Source: Paractinoplanes toevensis (GTDB lineage: Bacteria; Actinomycetota; Actinomycetes; Mycobacteriales; Micromonosporaceae). Taken from it: DNA of 64,000 nucleotides. The translations under genes and the position numbers were made by a program. Positions 16,294 through 24,864 of the stretch are shown piece by piece (position 1 is the stretch's first letter; each line of letters begins with the position of its first letter). The notes under the pieces are model-generated. The model ran no database searches. It was not told the DNA's origin and saw only the letters and a program-made list of their open reading frames with translations. The DNA is taken from positions 1-64,000 of the forward strand of contig NZ_BOQN01000015.1 of assembly GCF_018332695.1 (NCBI RefSeq), written 5' to 3'.

Positions 16294-19200
16294 TCAGAAG
16301 GCCTTGACCTCGAGCAGGCCGACCGAGCCGGTGCCGCTCTGCAGCAGCACCCGCAACCGGGTGGTGCTCACCGACGTGAAGGTGACGTGGTTGTACTGGT
16401 TGATGGCGGTCGGATAACCGGACGCGCCGGGGACGTCGACGTACGCGGTGCCGTTCCAGTACTGCAACTTCCAGGACGCGGGCACCCGGACTCCGTCGTT
16501 GTCGTCGAAGAAGTAGGCGTCCGCGCTGGACAGGGACTGCGCGGCCGGCCAGGTCAGCAGGCCCCACTGCTCACCGGTGTTGGGCCAGGTGCCCCAGCGG
16601 GGGTTGACGGTGTCGTTGGAGGACGGCGGGTCGATGCCGTCGTTGAGGGCCAGCACGCTCTCCCACGACGAGGTGTAGCCGGCCGTCGGAGTCGCCGTGA
16701 GCGCCTTGTTGGTGGAGACCGGTGGGGTCACCACTCCCCCGCGGTTGTAGACCTTGACCTCGGTGATGCCGGTCTTGAAGCCGCTCGCGTGGGTCACCTG
16801 CACGCGCAGCCGGGTGGCGTTGACCGCGGCGAACTGCACGACGTTGTAGTTGGCCTGGCCGGCCGCGGTGGCCACCGGGGTCCAGGTGCTGCCGTTCAGG
16901 TATTGCACCTGGTAGGACGCCGGTTGCCGGTAACGGTTGGTGGCCCGGTCGTTGCGGAACCACAGCCGGACCTCGTTGACTGTGCGCTGCTGGCCGAGAT
17001 TGAGCTCGAGCCAGTCGGTGGCGTTCGGAGACCCGTAGGTGCCCCACAGCGGTTCGTTGATCGGGAAGCCGTCGACCGCGTTGGCGCCCGCGGTTCCGGA
17101 CGCCGTGTAGGAGGCCGTGGTGGCCGCGCCGGCCGCGTAGTTCGGCAGGTCGGCGGTCAGGTCGACGCCCGCCTTGTTGAGCATGTCGACCATCTGGCCG
17201 CTGCTCTGGGTCACCTGGGTCGGTGACTGGAGTCCGGCGTACGCCTGGTTGTAAAGCACGCTGCCGCCGGCCGGCAGAGTGACCGCGCCCGAGTCGGGGT
17301 TCCACGTCAGTGGAACCAGTTTGTCGACGGTGACCACCCGGGTGCCGTTGATGAAGATCGAGTAGCCCTGCGGGATGCCGGTGTACTTGACCACGCCGTC
17401 GGCCGGGTCGTCCCAGACGATGCTGAGGTCGGCGTTGCGGTAGCGCAGGTTGTTGGCGGCGAAGTTGGGCCAGCCGATGTTGATCGGGGAAAGCTCGACC
17501 TGCTTGTCGGTGCGCGGGCGCAGGCCCATCACGTCCTCGATGACGGTCCAGTTGCTGCTGCCGAGGATGTTGTGGTGGATCCAGGAGCGGTAGTCGATGC
17601 TTTTGGTGCCGGCGTTCCAGTCGGCCCAGAACTCGTTGGCGTCGGGCCAGGCGGTGTTGCCGCCGACGTACTGCGCCCAGGTGTTCCAGTAGAGGAGCTT
17701 CTTGTAGTCCTCGGCGCTCATCCACTGGTTGGGGTAGTTCCGGAGCACCGAGGAGTAGAGCCGGAACTGGACGGTGGAGTTGATCGTGGAGAAGTTGTTG
17801 CTGCCCGGGAAGCCGGCCGCGGCCGCCGTCGCCTTGTCCTTCTGGTTCGCCGTGTAGAACGGGAAGATCGGGTACTCGGCGGGATCGGCGAACAGGCGCA
17901 GGGCCTGCTTGTACTCGTCGGTGTTCGGCATCGCGCCGACGGCGTACGGGTAATAGTTGTTGATCTCTTTCCAGGGGACCAGGCTGTTCGTGGCGACGTG
18001 CCGGTGCTCGATCAGCTTGTTGGTGGAGTCCCAGAGGTACGTCGTGATCGCGTTCTTGATCCGGTCGGCGATGGTCTGCAGCTCGGCGGCCTTGCTGGTG
18101 TTGCCGATCGCGGCGTAGGCCTGGGCGGCGGCGACGGCTCCGCTGTAGACGTAGGCGGACTCGGCGCGGTCCATGTTGCCGGAGCGCCAGTCGAACGAGA
18201 CGGCGTCGGCGTCGTTGCCGGTGAGCGCGCCCCAGTCGTACTCGATCAGGCCGTTGTTGTTGTGGTCGTAATAGGCAAGCTGGCCCTTGACGTCCCCCTC
18301 GGCGTATTTGGCGAGGTTGCCGGCGATGGCCGGTTGGCCTCCGTGGATCTCGAAGCTCTTCCAGGCCGCCTCGGCGATGTACTGGGTGTAGCTGTTCGAC
18401 CAGTTCTCCGGGTCACCGGGGTTGTCGACGAAGCGTCCACCCTTGGAGACCTGCCCTACGGAGAGCCACGGGCCGTACGAGTACGCCGGGTTACGCAGGT
18501 ACTTGAGGTCGTCGATGTGCATCGGCTGGGTGAGGACGATCGCGTTGTTGTAGCCGAGCGCACCCTCGACCGACGTGGGGAACTGGAAGTCCTGGCCGGG
18601 GATGTTGGCGTCGAGGTAGTTGAACCTCATCAGCCACCAGCGGTAGTAGATCTCCTTCTTGATCGCCGGTTCGGGGACGTCCAGGTAGGGCAGGTTCTGC
18701 GCCCACCAGAGGTTGTAGGCCCGGACATGCGTACCGAGAGCATTGTCGGGGTTTAGTGCTTTATAAGCGTTGTATTCAGCGAGTGAATCGGGGATCTCGT
18801 TGGCCACGAAGCCCAGTTGGATCTTGACGCTCGTCGAGGCACCGGCCGCCAGCGTGACCGACCGTGTCAAAGCTCCGCTCGACGCCGTGAAGCCGTCACC
18901 CGACAGTCGAGGAAATATCGTGGTAAGTCCATTTTTGACGGATACTTGACCGGTCAACTCACTTCCGCTGACCGTCGTCGCATACGGCGAAGTCGCCCGA
19001 AGCGCCACGGTCTGCGACGCCGTACCCGTGTTCGTGATCGTCAGGTTGTCCACGGCTACGTCGTTCTGCGTGATGAACTTTGTCTGATTTATCCGCAGCG
19101 ACCCGTTGGTGTGCACGCTCTTCCAGTGGCTCGGCGCCTGCCAGCGCGACGCCACCTGCTCGGTCCAGGTGCCCGACCCGGCGGTCACGGTGAACGCCGC

Positions 19201-19551
19201 CTGGTCGTTGATGCTCTCCCAGTAGGCGACCGTGCCGCCGAAACCGAGCACCGAGGGTGTGTGCGTCTTCATGAACACGGCCCGGCCACGGCTCATCAGC
19301 CAGGTGCCGGCTGGATCGTTACCGGAGCGGGCGAGCAGCCGGTCCATCCAGAAATCGGTGCCGCCACTCTCCGCGTTGTAGATGGCCTGCATGGTGTTAC
19401 CGGTCGTCATCGCCACGGGGGGAGCCGGGATGGCGGATCCGGAGAACGTCGGGTAGCCGATGGTCTGAGCTGCGAAGGCGGGTGCTGGGGGAGTCAGCAC
19501 GACGGTCGCCAGGACTGCGGTCAACGCGAGTGCCAGCCGGGGATGCGGCAT
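16294..19551 (-). CDS. Secreted (alpha/alpha)6-type glycosidase with two C-terminal discoidin domains
   Basis: The 1085-residue protein has a signal peptide (about 1-28, cleaved near PAFAA), an N-terminal beta-sandwich region, a central helical domain (about 270-680) that looks like an (alpha/alpha)6 barrel of the GH63/mannosylglycerate-hydrolase-like group, and two F5/8C (CBM32-like) domains (about 810-955 and 960-1085). I cannot name the GH family from sequence alone; acidic residues in SFDWRSGNMDRAESAY and ANEFWADWNAG are candidate catalytic sites. The ATG at 19551 has AGGGAGG 6 nt upstream, and only 14 bp separate it from the GH127 gene before it, so they form one operon. Extracellular attack on a plant or fungal glycan is inferred. 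Confidence 0.82.
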   Translation of the reverse strand: MPHPRLALALTAVLATVVLTPPAPAFAAQTIGYPTFSGSAIPAPPVAMTTGNTMQAIYNAESGGTDFWMDRLLARSGNDPAGTWLMSRGRAVFMKTHTPSVLGFGGTVAYWESINDQAAFTVTAGSGTWTEQVASRWQAPSHWKSVHTNGSLRINQTKFITQNDVAVDNLTITNTGTASQTVALRATSPYATTVSGSELTGQVSVKNGLTTIFPRLSGDGFTASSGALTRSVTLAAGASTSVKIQLGFVANEIPDSLAEYNAYKALNPDNALGTHVRAYNLWWAQNLPYLDVPEPAIKKEIYYRWWLMRFNYLDANIPGQDFQFPTSVEGALGYNNAIVLTQPMHIDDLKYLRNPAYSYGPWLSVGQVSKGGRFVDNPGDPENWSNSYTQYIAEAAWKSFEIHGGQPAIAGNLAKYAEGDVKGQLAYYDHNNNGLIEYDWGALTGNDADAVSFDWRSGNMDRAESAYVYSGAVAAAQAYAAIGNTSKAAELQTIADRIKNAITTYLWDSTNKLIEHRHVATNSLVPWKEINNYYPYAVGAMPNTDEYKQALRLFADPAEYPIFPFYTANQKDKATAAAAGFPGSNNFSTINSTVQFRLYSSVLRNYPNQWMSAEDYKKLLYWNTWAQYVGGNTAWPDANEFWADWNAGTKSIDYRSWIHHNILGSSNWTVIEDVMGLRPRTDKQVELSPINIGWPNFAANNLRYRNADLSIVWDDPADGVVKYTGIPQGYSIFINGTRVVTVDKLVPLTWNPDSGAVTLPAGGSVLYNQAYAGLQSPTQVTQSSGQMVDMLNKAGVDLTADLPNYAAGAATTASYTASGTAGANAVDGFPINEPLWGTYGSPNATDWLELNLGQQRTVNEVRLWFRNDRATNRYRQPASYQVQYLNGSTWTPVATAAGQANYNVVQFAAVNATRLRVQVTHASGFKTGITEVKVYNRGGVVTPPVSTNKALTATPTAGYTSSWESVLALNDGIDPPSSNDTVNPRWGTWPNTGEQWGLLTWPAAQSLSSADAYFFDDNDGVRVPASWKLQYWNGTAYVDVPGASGYPTAINQYNHVTFTSVSTTRLRVLLQSGTGSVGLLEVKAF

Positions 19552-19565
19552 CGCGTACCTCCCTT

Positions 19566-21356
19566 TCAGTTGGTTGTGGGCAGCCAGATCCGCATCGTGG
19601 ATGGGCCGCGGCGGGCCCAGCGGTGGTACGGCAGGAGCGGAACCACGACCGGATCGGTGCCTTCGGTGGTGGTGCGGTGACTCTGGTACGGCCAGCTCTC
19701 GTCGAACGGCGTGGTGCGCCGGCCTTTCACCGCGCCGATTTCCGGGGCGACCGACGTGTCGACCTGAATTTCGTCGAGGCGGACGTCGTCCTCGAGGTCG
19801 ATCGATTCGGCGCACATGACAAGCGGGCCTACCTCGACGGCTGCGCATCCGCGCAGCGCGTCGGCCCGCGGATCGGGAAACGTCCATCGCGGACGCATGG
19901 GCAGATCGAGGCGGATCTGCTCACCGCCTTCAAAAACCTTCCGGTGTACGCCGTCCGCGCCGGACGCCCACGCCGGGACTCGCAGGGTGATGGTGCGGGG
20001 CACGGGCGGGGCTTCGACCACGGTCACCCGGACGGTGCCGCCGTCGGGGTAATCGGTGTGGACGTCGAGCACCATGCCGCCGGCCTCGACCCGCATCGGC
20101 GCGAACTGGTGCAGCTGCACGCCGCCGGAGTCCTCGGAGGCGAAGTAGGTGCCGAGCGAGGCGATCAGCCGGGCCATGTTGTTGAGGCAGCAGGACACCT
20201 CGAACCAGGGCGCCCGGCCCCCGCCGCTGAACCGCTTTCGCTCTCGCCCGGACGGCATCTCGGCCGGCGTGCGCTGGTGCAGGGTCTGTGCGTAGAAGAA
20301 GGACCGGCCGTCGTCGCCGATCGAGGTGGCGATGACGTTGTGCAGCACCCGGTCGACGATGTCGCCGTAGCGCAGGTCGCCGGTGGCCAGCAGCAGCCGG
20401 TGCGCGAGCTGGACGGTGGCCACCCCGGCGCAGGTCTCCGAGTAGGCCCGGTCGGGCGGAAGGACGAAATCCTCGCCGAAGCTTTCATCCAGGTGCCGGG
20501 ACCCCATGCCGCCGGTGAGATGGGTACGGCGGGCCAGCGTACGGTCGAACTGCCGGGCCACCGCCTCGAGCAGTTCGTCGTCGCCGGTCTCCACGGCCAC
20601 GTCCACGGCCCCGGCGGCCAGATAGAGCGCGCGCACCACATGCCCGCCGAACACCGTCCCGGAGCGCACCGGAACAGCGTCCTGGAAGTACTCCCAGCCG
20701 AACTCGTGCTCCGGCAGCGTCCGGTGCCCGCGGCGGTTGACGAACGCGGCGGCCTGCTCGAGGTAGCGCCGCTCGCCGGTCACCCGGTAGAGCTCCACCA
20801 GCGCGGTCTCCACTTCGGGGTGGCCGCAGAATCCCTCGTCGGCGAAGGTGGCACAGATGTGGTCGGCGGCCCGGACCCCGATCTCCAGCAGGCCGGCCGC
20901 GGTGCCGGTGCGGGCCGCCGCCACCGCGGCCTGGATCAGGTGGCCGGCGCAGTACAGGTCGTGGCCGAAGCTCAGGTCGCCGTAGCGGGGTGGCTGGCCG
21001 GCCCGCCCGTACGCGGTGTGCAGGTAGCCGTCGGCGGCCTGCGCACCCCCGATGAGCGCGGTGAGCTCGGCCAGCTCGTCGCGGTGATCCTCGCCGCCGG
21101 GGCGGGCCGATTCCCAGCAGAGCGCCTCGGTGAGCTTGTAGACCTCGGAGTCACTGAACTCCCGGCCGCGCGTTTTCGGGCTCGGCTCGCGGAAGTTCGT
21201 GGTCCAGCCGAGCCGGTCCATCCAGGTGCGGCTGTGCGCCACCGTCGCGGCGCCGTTGACCGTCTGGCGCCGCCCCCAGAAGCCACCGGTGAGCCGCACC
21301 TGATGCGGCCCGATCGGGCGCAGGGCGCCTCGCGATGGTGCGACAGGTCCTGTCAT
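19566..21356 (-). CDS. Cytoplasmic GH127 beta-L-arabinofuranosidase
   Basis: The 596-residue protein has no signal peptide and matches the GH127 family over its full length. Catalytic and zinc residues are in place relative to Bifidobacterium HypBA1: Glu291 (acid/base, 16 residues before the zinc Glu as in HypBA1), Glu307 and Cys309 (AYSETCAG), and Cys389/Cys390 (FEVSCCLNNMARL). It should release L-arabinofuranose from imported oligosaccharides. It is the first gene of a minus-strand operon with the secreted glycosidase. A palindrome CGAAAACCTTTTCG lies 22 bp upstream of the ATG, next to the divergent LacI regulator gene, which therefore probably controls it. Confidence 0.9.
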   Translation of the reverse strand: MTGPVAPSRGALRPIGPHQVRLTGGFWGRRQTVNGAATVAHSRTWMDRLGWTTNFREPSPKTRGREFSDSEVYKLTEALCWESARPGGEDHRDELAELTALIGGAQAADGYLHTAYGRAGQPPRYGDLSFGHDLYCAGHLIQAAVAAARTGTAAGLLEIGVRAADHICATFADEGFCGHPEVETALVELYRVTGERRYLEQAAAFVNRRGHRTLPEHEFGWEYFQDAVPVRSGTVFGGHVVRALYLAAGAVDVAVETGDDELLEAVARQFDRTLARRTHLTGGMGSRHLDESFGEDFVLPPDRAYSETCAGVATVQLAHRLLLATGDLRYGDIVDRVLHNVIATSIGDDGRSFFYAQTLHQRTPAEMPSGRERKRFSGGGRAPWFEVSCCLNNMARLIASLGTYFASEDSGGVQLHQFAPMRVEAGGMVLDVHTDYPDGGTVRVTVVEAPPVPRTITLRVPAWASGADGVHRKVFEGGEQIRLDLPMRPRWTFPDPRADALRGCAAVEVGPLVMCAESIDLEDDVRLDEIQVDTSVAPEIGAVKGRRTTPFDESWPYQSHRTTTEGTDPVVVPLLPYHRWARRGPSTMRIWLPTTN

Positions 21357-21377
21357 GGCCCGGTCCCCCGAAATCTA

Positions 21378-21391
21378 CGAAAACCTTTTCG
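21378..21391. promoter_or_regulatory. LacI-type operator, GH127 side
   Basis: CGAAAA-CC-TTTTCG is a perfect palindrome 22 bp upstream of the GH127 start. On the minus strand a possible -10 (TAGATT, 21377-21372) directly follows it, so a bound repressor would block the promoter. It matches the second site at 21459-21473 in both arms. Confidence 0.75.
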
Positions 21392-21458
21392 GAATCGTGC
21401 CAGCGTGTTTCCGTGCTGTCAACGGTCGATTTCCACAGTGGTCGGTGCTGCTATGCTG

Positions 21459-21473
21459 CCGAAAACTTTTCGG
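21459..21473. promoter_or_regulatory. LacI-type operator, regulator side
   Basis: CCGAAAA-C-TTTTCGG is a perfect palindrome starting 2 bp after a candidate -10 (TATGCT, 21452-21457) and 9 bp before the GTG of the lacI-type gene, so it should mediate autorepression. The centres of the two sites are about 82 bp apart, near eight helical turns, which would allow looping. Confidence 0.78.
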
Positions 21474-21482
21474 GGGTGTGCG

Positions 21483-22505
21483 GTGAACCGGAGACGCGCG
21501 CAGGTGACCCTCACCGACGTCGCCAAACAGGCCGGGGTCTCGGTGGCCACCGCGTCCAAGGCGCTCAACGGGCGCGCCGAGGTCGCCCCCGCCACCCGCG
21601 AACGGGTGCGGCAGGCGGCCGAGGAGCTCGCCTTCCATCCGAACGTGCTGGCCCGGAGCCTGATCTCCGGCAACACGCGGACGGTCGGCCTGCTCACCGA
21701 CGAGCTGTCGGCGGCCCGGTTCGCGATCCCGGTGCTGCTGGGCGCCGAGAACGCCCTCGGCAACGAGCAGATGAGCGTCCTGCTGTGCGACGCCCGCGGC
21801 GATGCCATCCGGCGCCGGCACTACATCCGCACGCTGCTGGCCCGGCAGGTCGACGGCTTCATCATCCTGGGCGACTCCAACGAGGTCCGCCCGTCGCTGA
21901 GCGCCGAAATTCCCGTTCCGGTGGTGTATGCGTACTGCGAGTCGGACGATCCTTCGGACCTGTCGGTCATCGCCGACGATGCGGGCGGCGCGCGCCTGGC
22001 CGCCGAGCACCTGGTGACGCTGGGCCGCCGGCGGATCGCCCACATCACCGGCGACCCCGGCTACCGGGCGGCCCGGGACCGCTCGGCCGCACTGCGGGAG
22101 GTCCTCGACTCGGCCGGCCTGCCCCTGGTCGGTGAGCCGCTGTTCGGCCAGTGGTCACAGCGCTGGGGCCGGCACGCCACCGCCCGCCTGCTGGCCTCGC
22201 ACCCCGGCGTGGACGCCATCTTCTGCGGCAGCGACCAGATCGCCTCCGGCGTGACCGAGGCCCTGCGCGACCTGGGCCGCACCGTTCCCGAGGACGTCGC
22301 GATCGTCGGCTACGACAACTGGGAGGTGCTGGCGGCCGAGTGCCGTCCCCCACTGACCACCGTGGACCTCAACCTGGAACAGCTCGGCACCACCGCGGCC
22401 CAGCACCTGTTCGCCCTGCTCGACGGCGACCAGCACGCCGGCGTGATCCGTCAGCCCGGCCGCCTGGTCGTCCGCGACTCCACCGCGGTGGCCCGGCCCG
22501 GGTGA
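21483..22505 (+). CDS. LacI-family transcriptional repressor
   Basis: The 340-residue protein has the classic LacI headpiece (VTLTDVAKQAGVSVATASKA, about 8-27) with hinge helix (PNVLARSLISG), then a periplasmic-binding-protein-like sugar domain (VGLLTDELS..., CGSDQIASGVTEAL, VGYDNWE). It is divergent from the GH127 operon and flanked by two matching palindromes, so it should repress that operon and itself until a sugar, probably an arabinose-containing product, binds. The GTG start at 21483 gives the usual short N-terminus; the frame is open for hundreds of codons upstream, but those overlap the GH127 gene. Confidence 0.92.
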   Translation: MNRRRAQVTLTDVAKQAGVSVATASKALNGRAEVAPATRERVRQAAEELAFHPNVLARSLISGNTRTVGLLTDELSAARFAIPVLLGAENALGNEQMSVLLCDARGDAIRRRHYIRTLLARQVDGFIILGDSNEVRPSLSAEIPVPVVYAYCESDDPSDLSVIADDAGGARLAAEHLVTLGRRRIAHITGDPGYRAARDRSAALREVLDSAGLPLVGEPLFGQWSQRWGRHATARLLASHPGVDAIFCGSDQIASGVTEALRDLGRTVPEDVAIVGYDNWEVLAAECRPPLTTVDLNLEQLGTTAAQHLFALLDGDQHAGVIRQPGRLVVRDSTAVARPG

Positions 22506-22516
22506 GGGCAGCACTA

Positions 22517-22531
22517 CCCCCGATCCGGGGG
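22517..22531. other. Short GC hairpin downstream of lacI
   Basis: CCCCCG-ATC-CGGGGG, 11 bp after the LacI-family stop codon and 45 bp before the next start. It could be a weak terminator or an operator for the downstream lipase gene. Confidence 0.35.
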
Positions 22532-22575
22532 ATGGCCGGGCTGACTCGGCGCGGCCGGATTCCTAGCGTCGAACC

Positions 22576-23772
22576 ATGAGGAAATTGCTGAGTTGGAGCA
22601 TCGCGGGGGCGCTCATCGCATCCTCGCTCGCGGTGGCCGGAACACCGGCCGCGGCGACGACGGGCCGGCTGATCTCGGTCACCGCCCTGCACACCTACGC
22701 CACCCGGGCCGACGTGGACGCGGCGCTGACCACGGACAAGTTCGACCCGGGAACCGACCGGTACGGGGTGCGAACCTACCGCCTCGTCTACCGGACCACC
22801 GACCCGACCGGCCGGCCGACCACGGCCAGTGGCCTGGTCGCGTTGCCTATCAACGACGAGCCGCGACTCCGGACGGTGTCGTTCGGGCACGGCACCTCGA
22901 TCTACAAGCTGGACGCACCGTCCACGTCGGACGACGTGTTCCTGATCGGACCGGCGCTGACGTTCGCGTCGGCCGGATTCGCGGCGGTCGCACCCGACTA
23001 CCTCGGCCTCGGCGTCGGGCCGGGACCGCACCCGTGGATGGACGTGCCGTCGGAGACCACCGCCTCGCTGGACCTGCTGCGGGCGGCCCGCACCTTCACC
23101 GCCCGGCAGGGACGGCAGCTGGCCCGGGACGTCTACGCGTCCGGCTTCTCCCAGGGGGCGTCGGCCGCCCTCGGGCTGGCCCGGGCATTGCAGTCGGGGG
23201 CCGATCCGTATTTCCGGGCGGTCGCGGTCGCCCCGATCAGTGGCGCCTACGACTTCCGGCACGCGGAGATCCCGGCGCTGTTCACGCCGGCCGTGCACCC
23301 GGTGCTGGCCAGCGCGTACACCACATATCTGCTGTCCGCCTTCGACCGGCTGCACGACATCTATCCGTACCCCGGATACGTGTTCCGGTCGCCGTACGTC
23401 GATCTGCCGGAGCTCTTCGACGGCACCCACCCCGGCGAGGAGATCCTGATGGCCCTGCCGCCCTCGATCGACGACCTGCTCACGCCGCGGGGAAAGGCGA
23501 TGCTGCTGCACCCGACCGGCCGGTTCGCCGACGCGCTCGCCGAGCTCGACAGCGTCTGCACCGACTGGACGCCGCGCATGCCGGTGCGGCTCTACTACAG
23601 CCCGGGCGACGAGGAGGCGGTGAACGCCAACACCGAGCACTGCCACGCCACCCTGGGGGCGCCCACGGTCGACGTCGGCGTCGACACCGACTACAACGGT
23701 TTCGTCCACGAGGGGTCGGAGGTCCTCGGCGTACCCGAGGTGACCCGCTGGTTCACCGCCCTGAGCAGCTGA
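22576..23772 (+). CDS. Secreted lipase/esterase-like alpha/beta hydrolase
   Basis: The 398-residue protein has a signal peptide (about 1-28, cleavage after PAAA). The mature part is an alpha/beta hydrolase with nucleophile elbow GFSQGAS and a C-terminal region containing GDEEAVN (acid) and HEGSE (His). The layout resembles secretory lipases (the LIP-type family) rather than small esterases. Substrate is unknown. It follows the lacI-type gene by 70 bp on the same strand but has an intervening hairpin, so it is likely a separate unit. Nothing in the upstream region resembles the LacI operators. Confidence 0.83.
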   Translation: MRKLLSWSIAGALIASSLAVAGTPAAATTGRLISVTALHTYATRADVDAALTTDKFDPGTDRYGVRTYRLVYRTTDPTGRPTTASGLVALPINDEPRLRTVSFGHGTSIYKLDAPSTSDDVFLIGPALTFASAGFAAVAPDYLGLGVGPGPHPWMDVPSETTASLDLLRAARTFTARQGRQLARDVYASGFSQGASAALGLARALQSGADPYFRAVAVAPISGAYDFRHAEIPALFTPAVHPVLASAYTTYLLSAFDRLHDIYPYPGYVFRSPYVDLPELFDGTHPGEEILMALPPSIDDLLTPRGKAMLLHPTGRFADALAELDSVCTDWTPRMPVRLYYSPGDEEAVNANTEHCHATLGAPTVDVGVDTDYNGFVHEGSEVLGVPEVTRWFTALSS

Positions 23773-23812
23773 CCGAAAGCGATCGGGTCTCACCGGCCAT
23801 TCGCGGAACCGA

Positions 23813-24727
23813 TCATCGGTCCGGCACGGCCCGGACCGCTGCCAGCGCCAGCAGCGCCGACCCGATCAGGGCCGCCGCAACGAGCAGCGCCGCGCAGGGG
23901 TCCGGGTCCATCAATCGGTCGGCGAGCGTCGGCTCCCCTACCGACACCCCGGTGCTCAGCAGGAAGGCGCCGCCCTCGTCGACCAGTGTCGAGACCAGCG
24001 TCACCAGCGACCACATGTCGGCAACCCGCAACAGGTCAGCGACGACCGCGACCTCGAGCGTCAGAGCCCCCGCGATCAGAACCGAGCGTCCCGGGGCACG
24101 GCACGCACCGACCACCGCCACGACCGCGCACAACACCGCCGCCACCAGCTCGGGCAGCACCACGACCAGGAGCGGCCACGGGTCGGTGGGGAGCGGCCAT
24201 CGGCTATCGGCGGCCTCGTTCGCCAGACCGGCGGCCGCCACCACGAGCGGTACCAGGCCGAGGCCGGCGGCCGCGACGACCGGCCACCGGGACCGCCGGA
24301 CGCCGGGTAACCGATGCACCGCGACCACCAGCACCGTCAGCGCGAGCAGCAACAGCACGCCGGTAAGTCGCTCGCCGTCCAACGAGGCGACCATCCACAC
24401 CGTGCCCGCCCGGCCGGCGCCCGGGGGTGGGGGGACGACGTCGACCGGGTGCCAGAGCCGGCTCGCCACCGCCGCCGCGAGCAGGACCAGGCCGGCGCCG
24501 AGCCACCGACCGGCGGTCGCGCGGAATGCATATGTGGCCAGGAACACAACCGCGAGTGCCGCGCATGCGGCGCTCGCCTGGTCCGCACCGAAAAGTGCAG
24601 CGCCGACCGCAGTGGTCGCGGCGGCAGCGAGCGACACCAGTAATGACGATGGCCGAGAAATAGCGGGCACAATCGGACATTGTAGAGCGTCGCGGCCCGG
24701 CGCCGGCATTGTGTGAGACATTGACAT
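23813..24727 (-). CDS. Integral membrane protein of unknown function
   Basis: The 304-residue frame encodes about eight hydrophobic segments separated by short polar loops, such as ALFGADQASAACAALAVVFL and LTGVLLLLALTVLVVAVH. I recognise no family. The pattern of hydrophobic codons and the absence of any better frame support it as real, but the start is uncertain: ATG codons at 24727, 24721 and 24709 are possible and none has a clear ribosome site. It converges on the lipase gene and diverges from the NucB-like nuclease gene. Confidence 0.6.
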   Translation of the reverse strand: MSMSHTMPAPGRDALQCPIVPAISRPSSLLVSLAAAATTAVGAALFGADQASAACAALAVVFLATYAFRATAGRWLGAGLVLLAAAVASRLWHPVDVVPPPPGAGRAGTVWMVASLDGERLTGVLLLLALTVLVVAVHRLPGVRRSRWPVVAAAGLGLVPLVVAAAGLANEAADSRWPLPTDPWPLLVVVLPELVAAVLCAVVAVVGACRAPGRSVLIAGALTLEVAVVADLLRVADMWSLVTLVSTLVDEGGAFLLSTGVSVGEPTLADRLMDPDPCAALLVAAALIGSALLALAAVRAVPDR

Positions 24728-24864
24728 GCGTTAGCGTGCAACATTGAGCGCTACTGACGTCAGACAGCTCGTGCACGGGGGCAGTGGATTTCATGTGTTA
24801 ATTCAATGCATGGGCAATACTCCCGTGTGCCCAACTCTGGATTCAACGACAGAGATGAGACACG

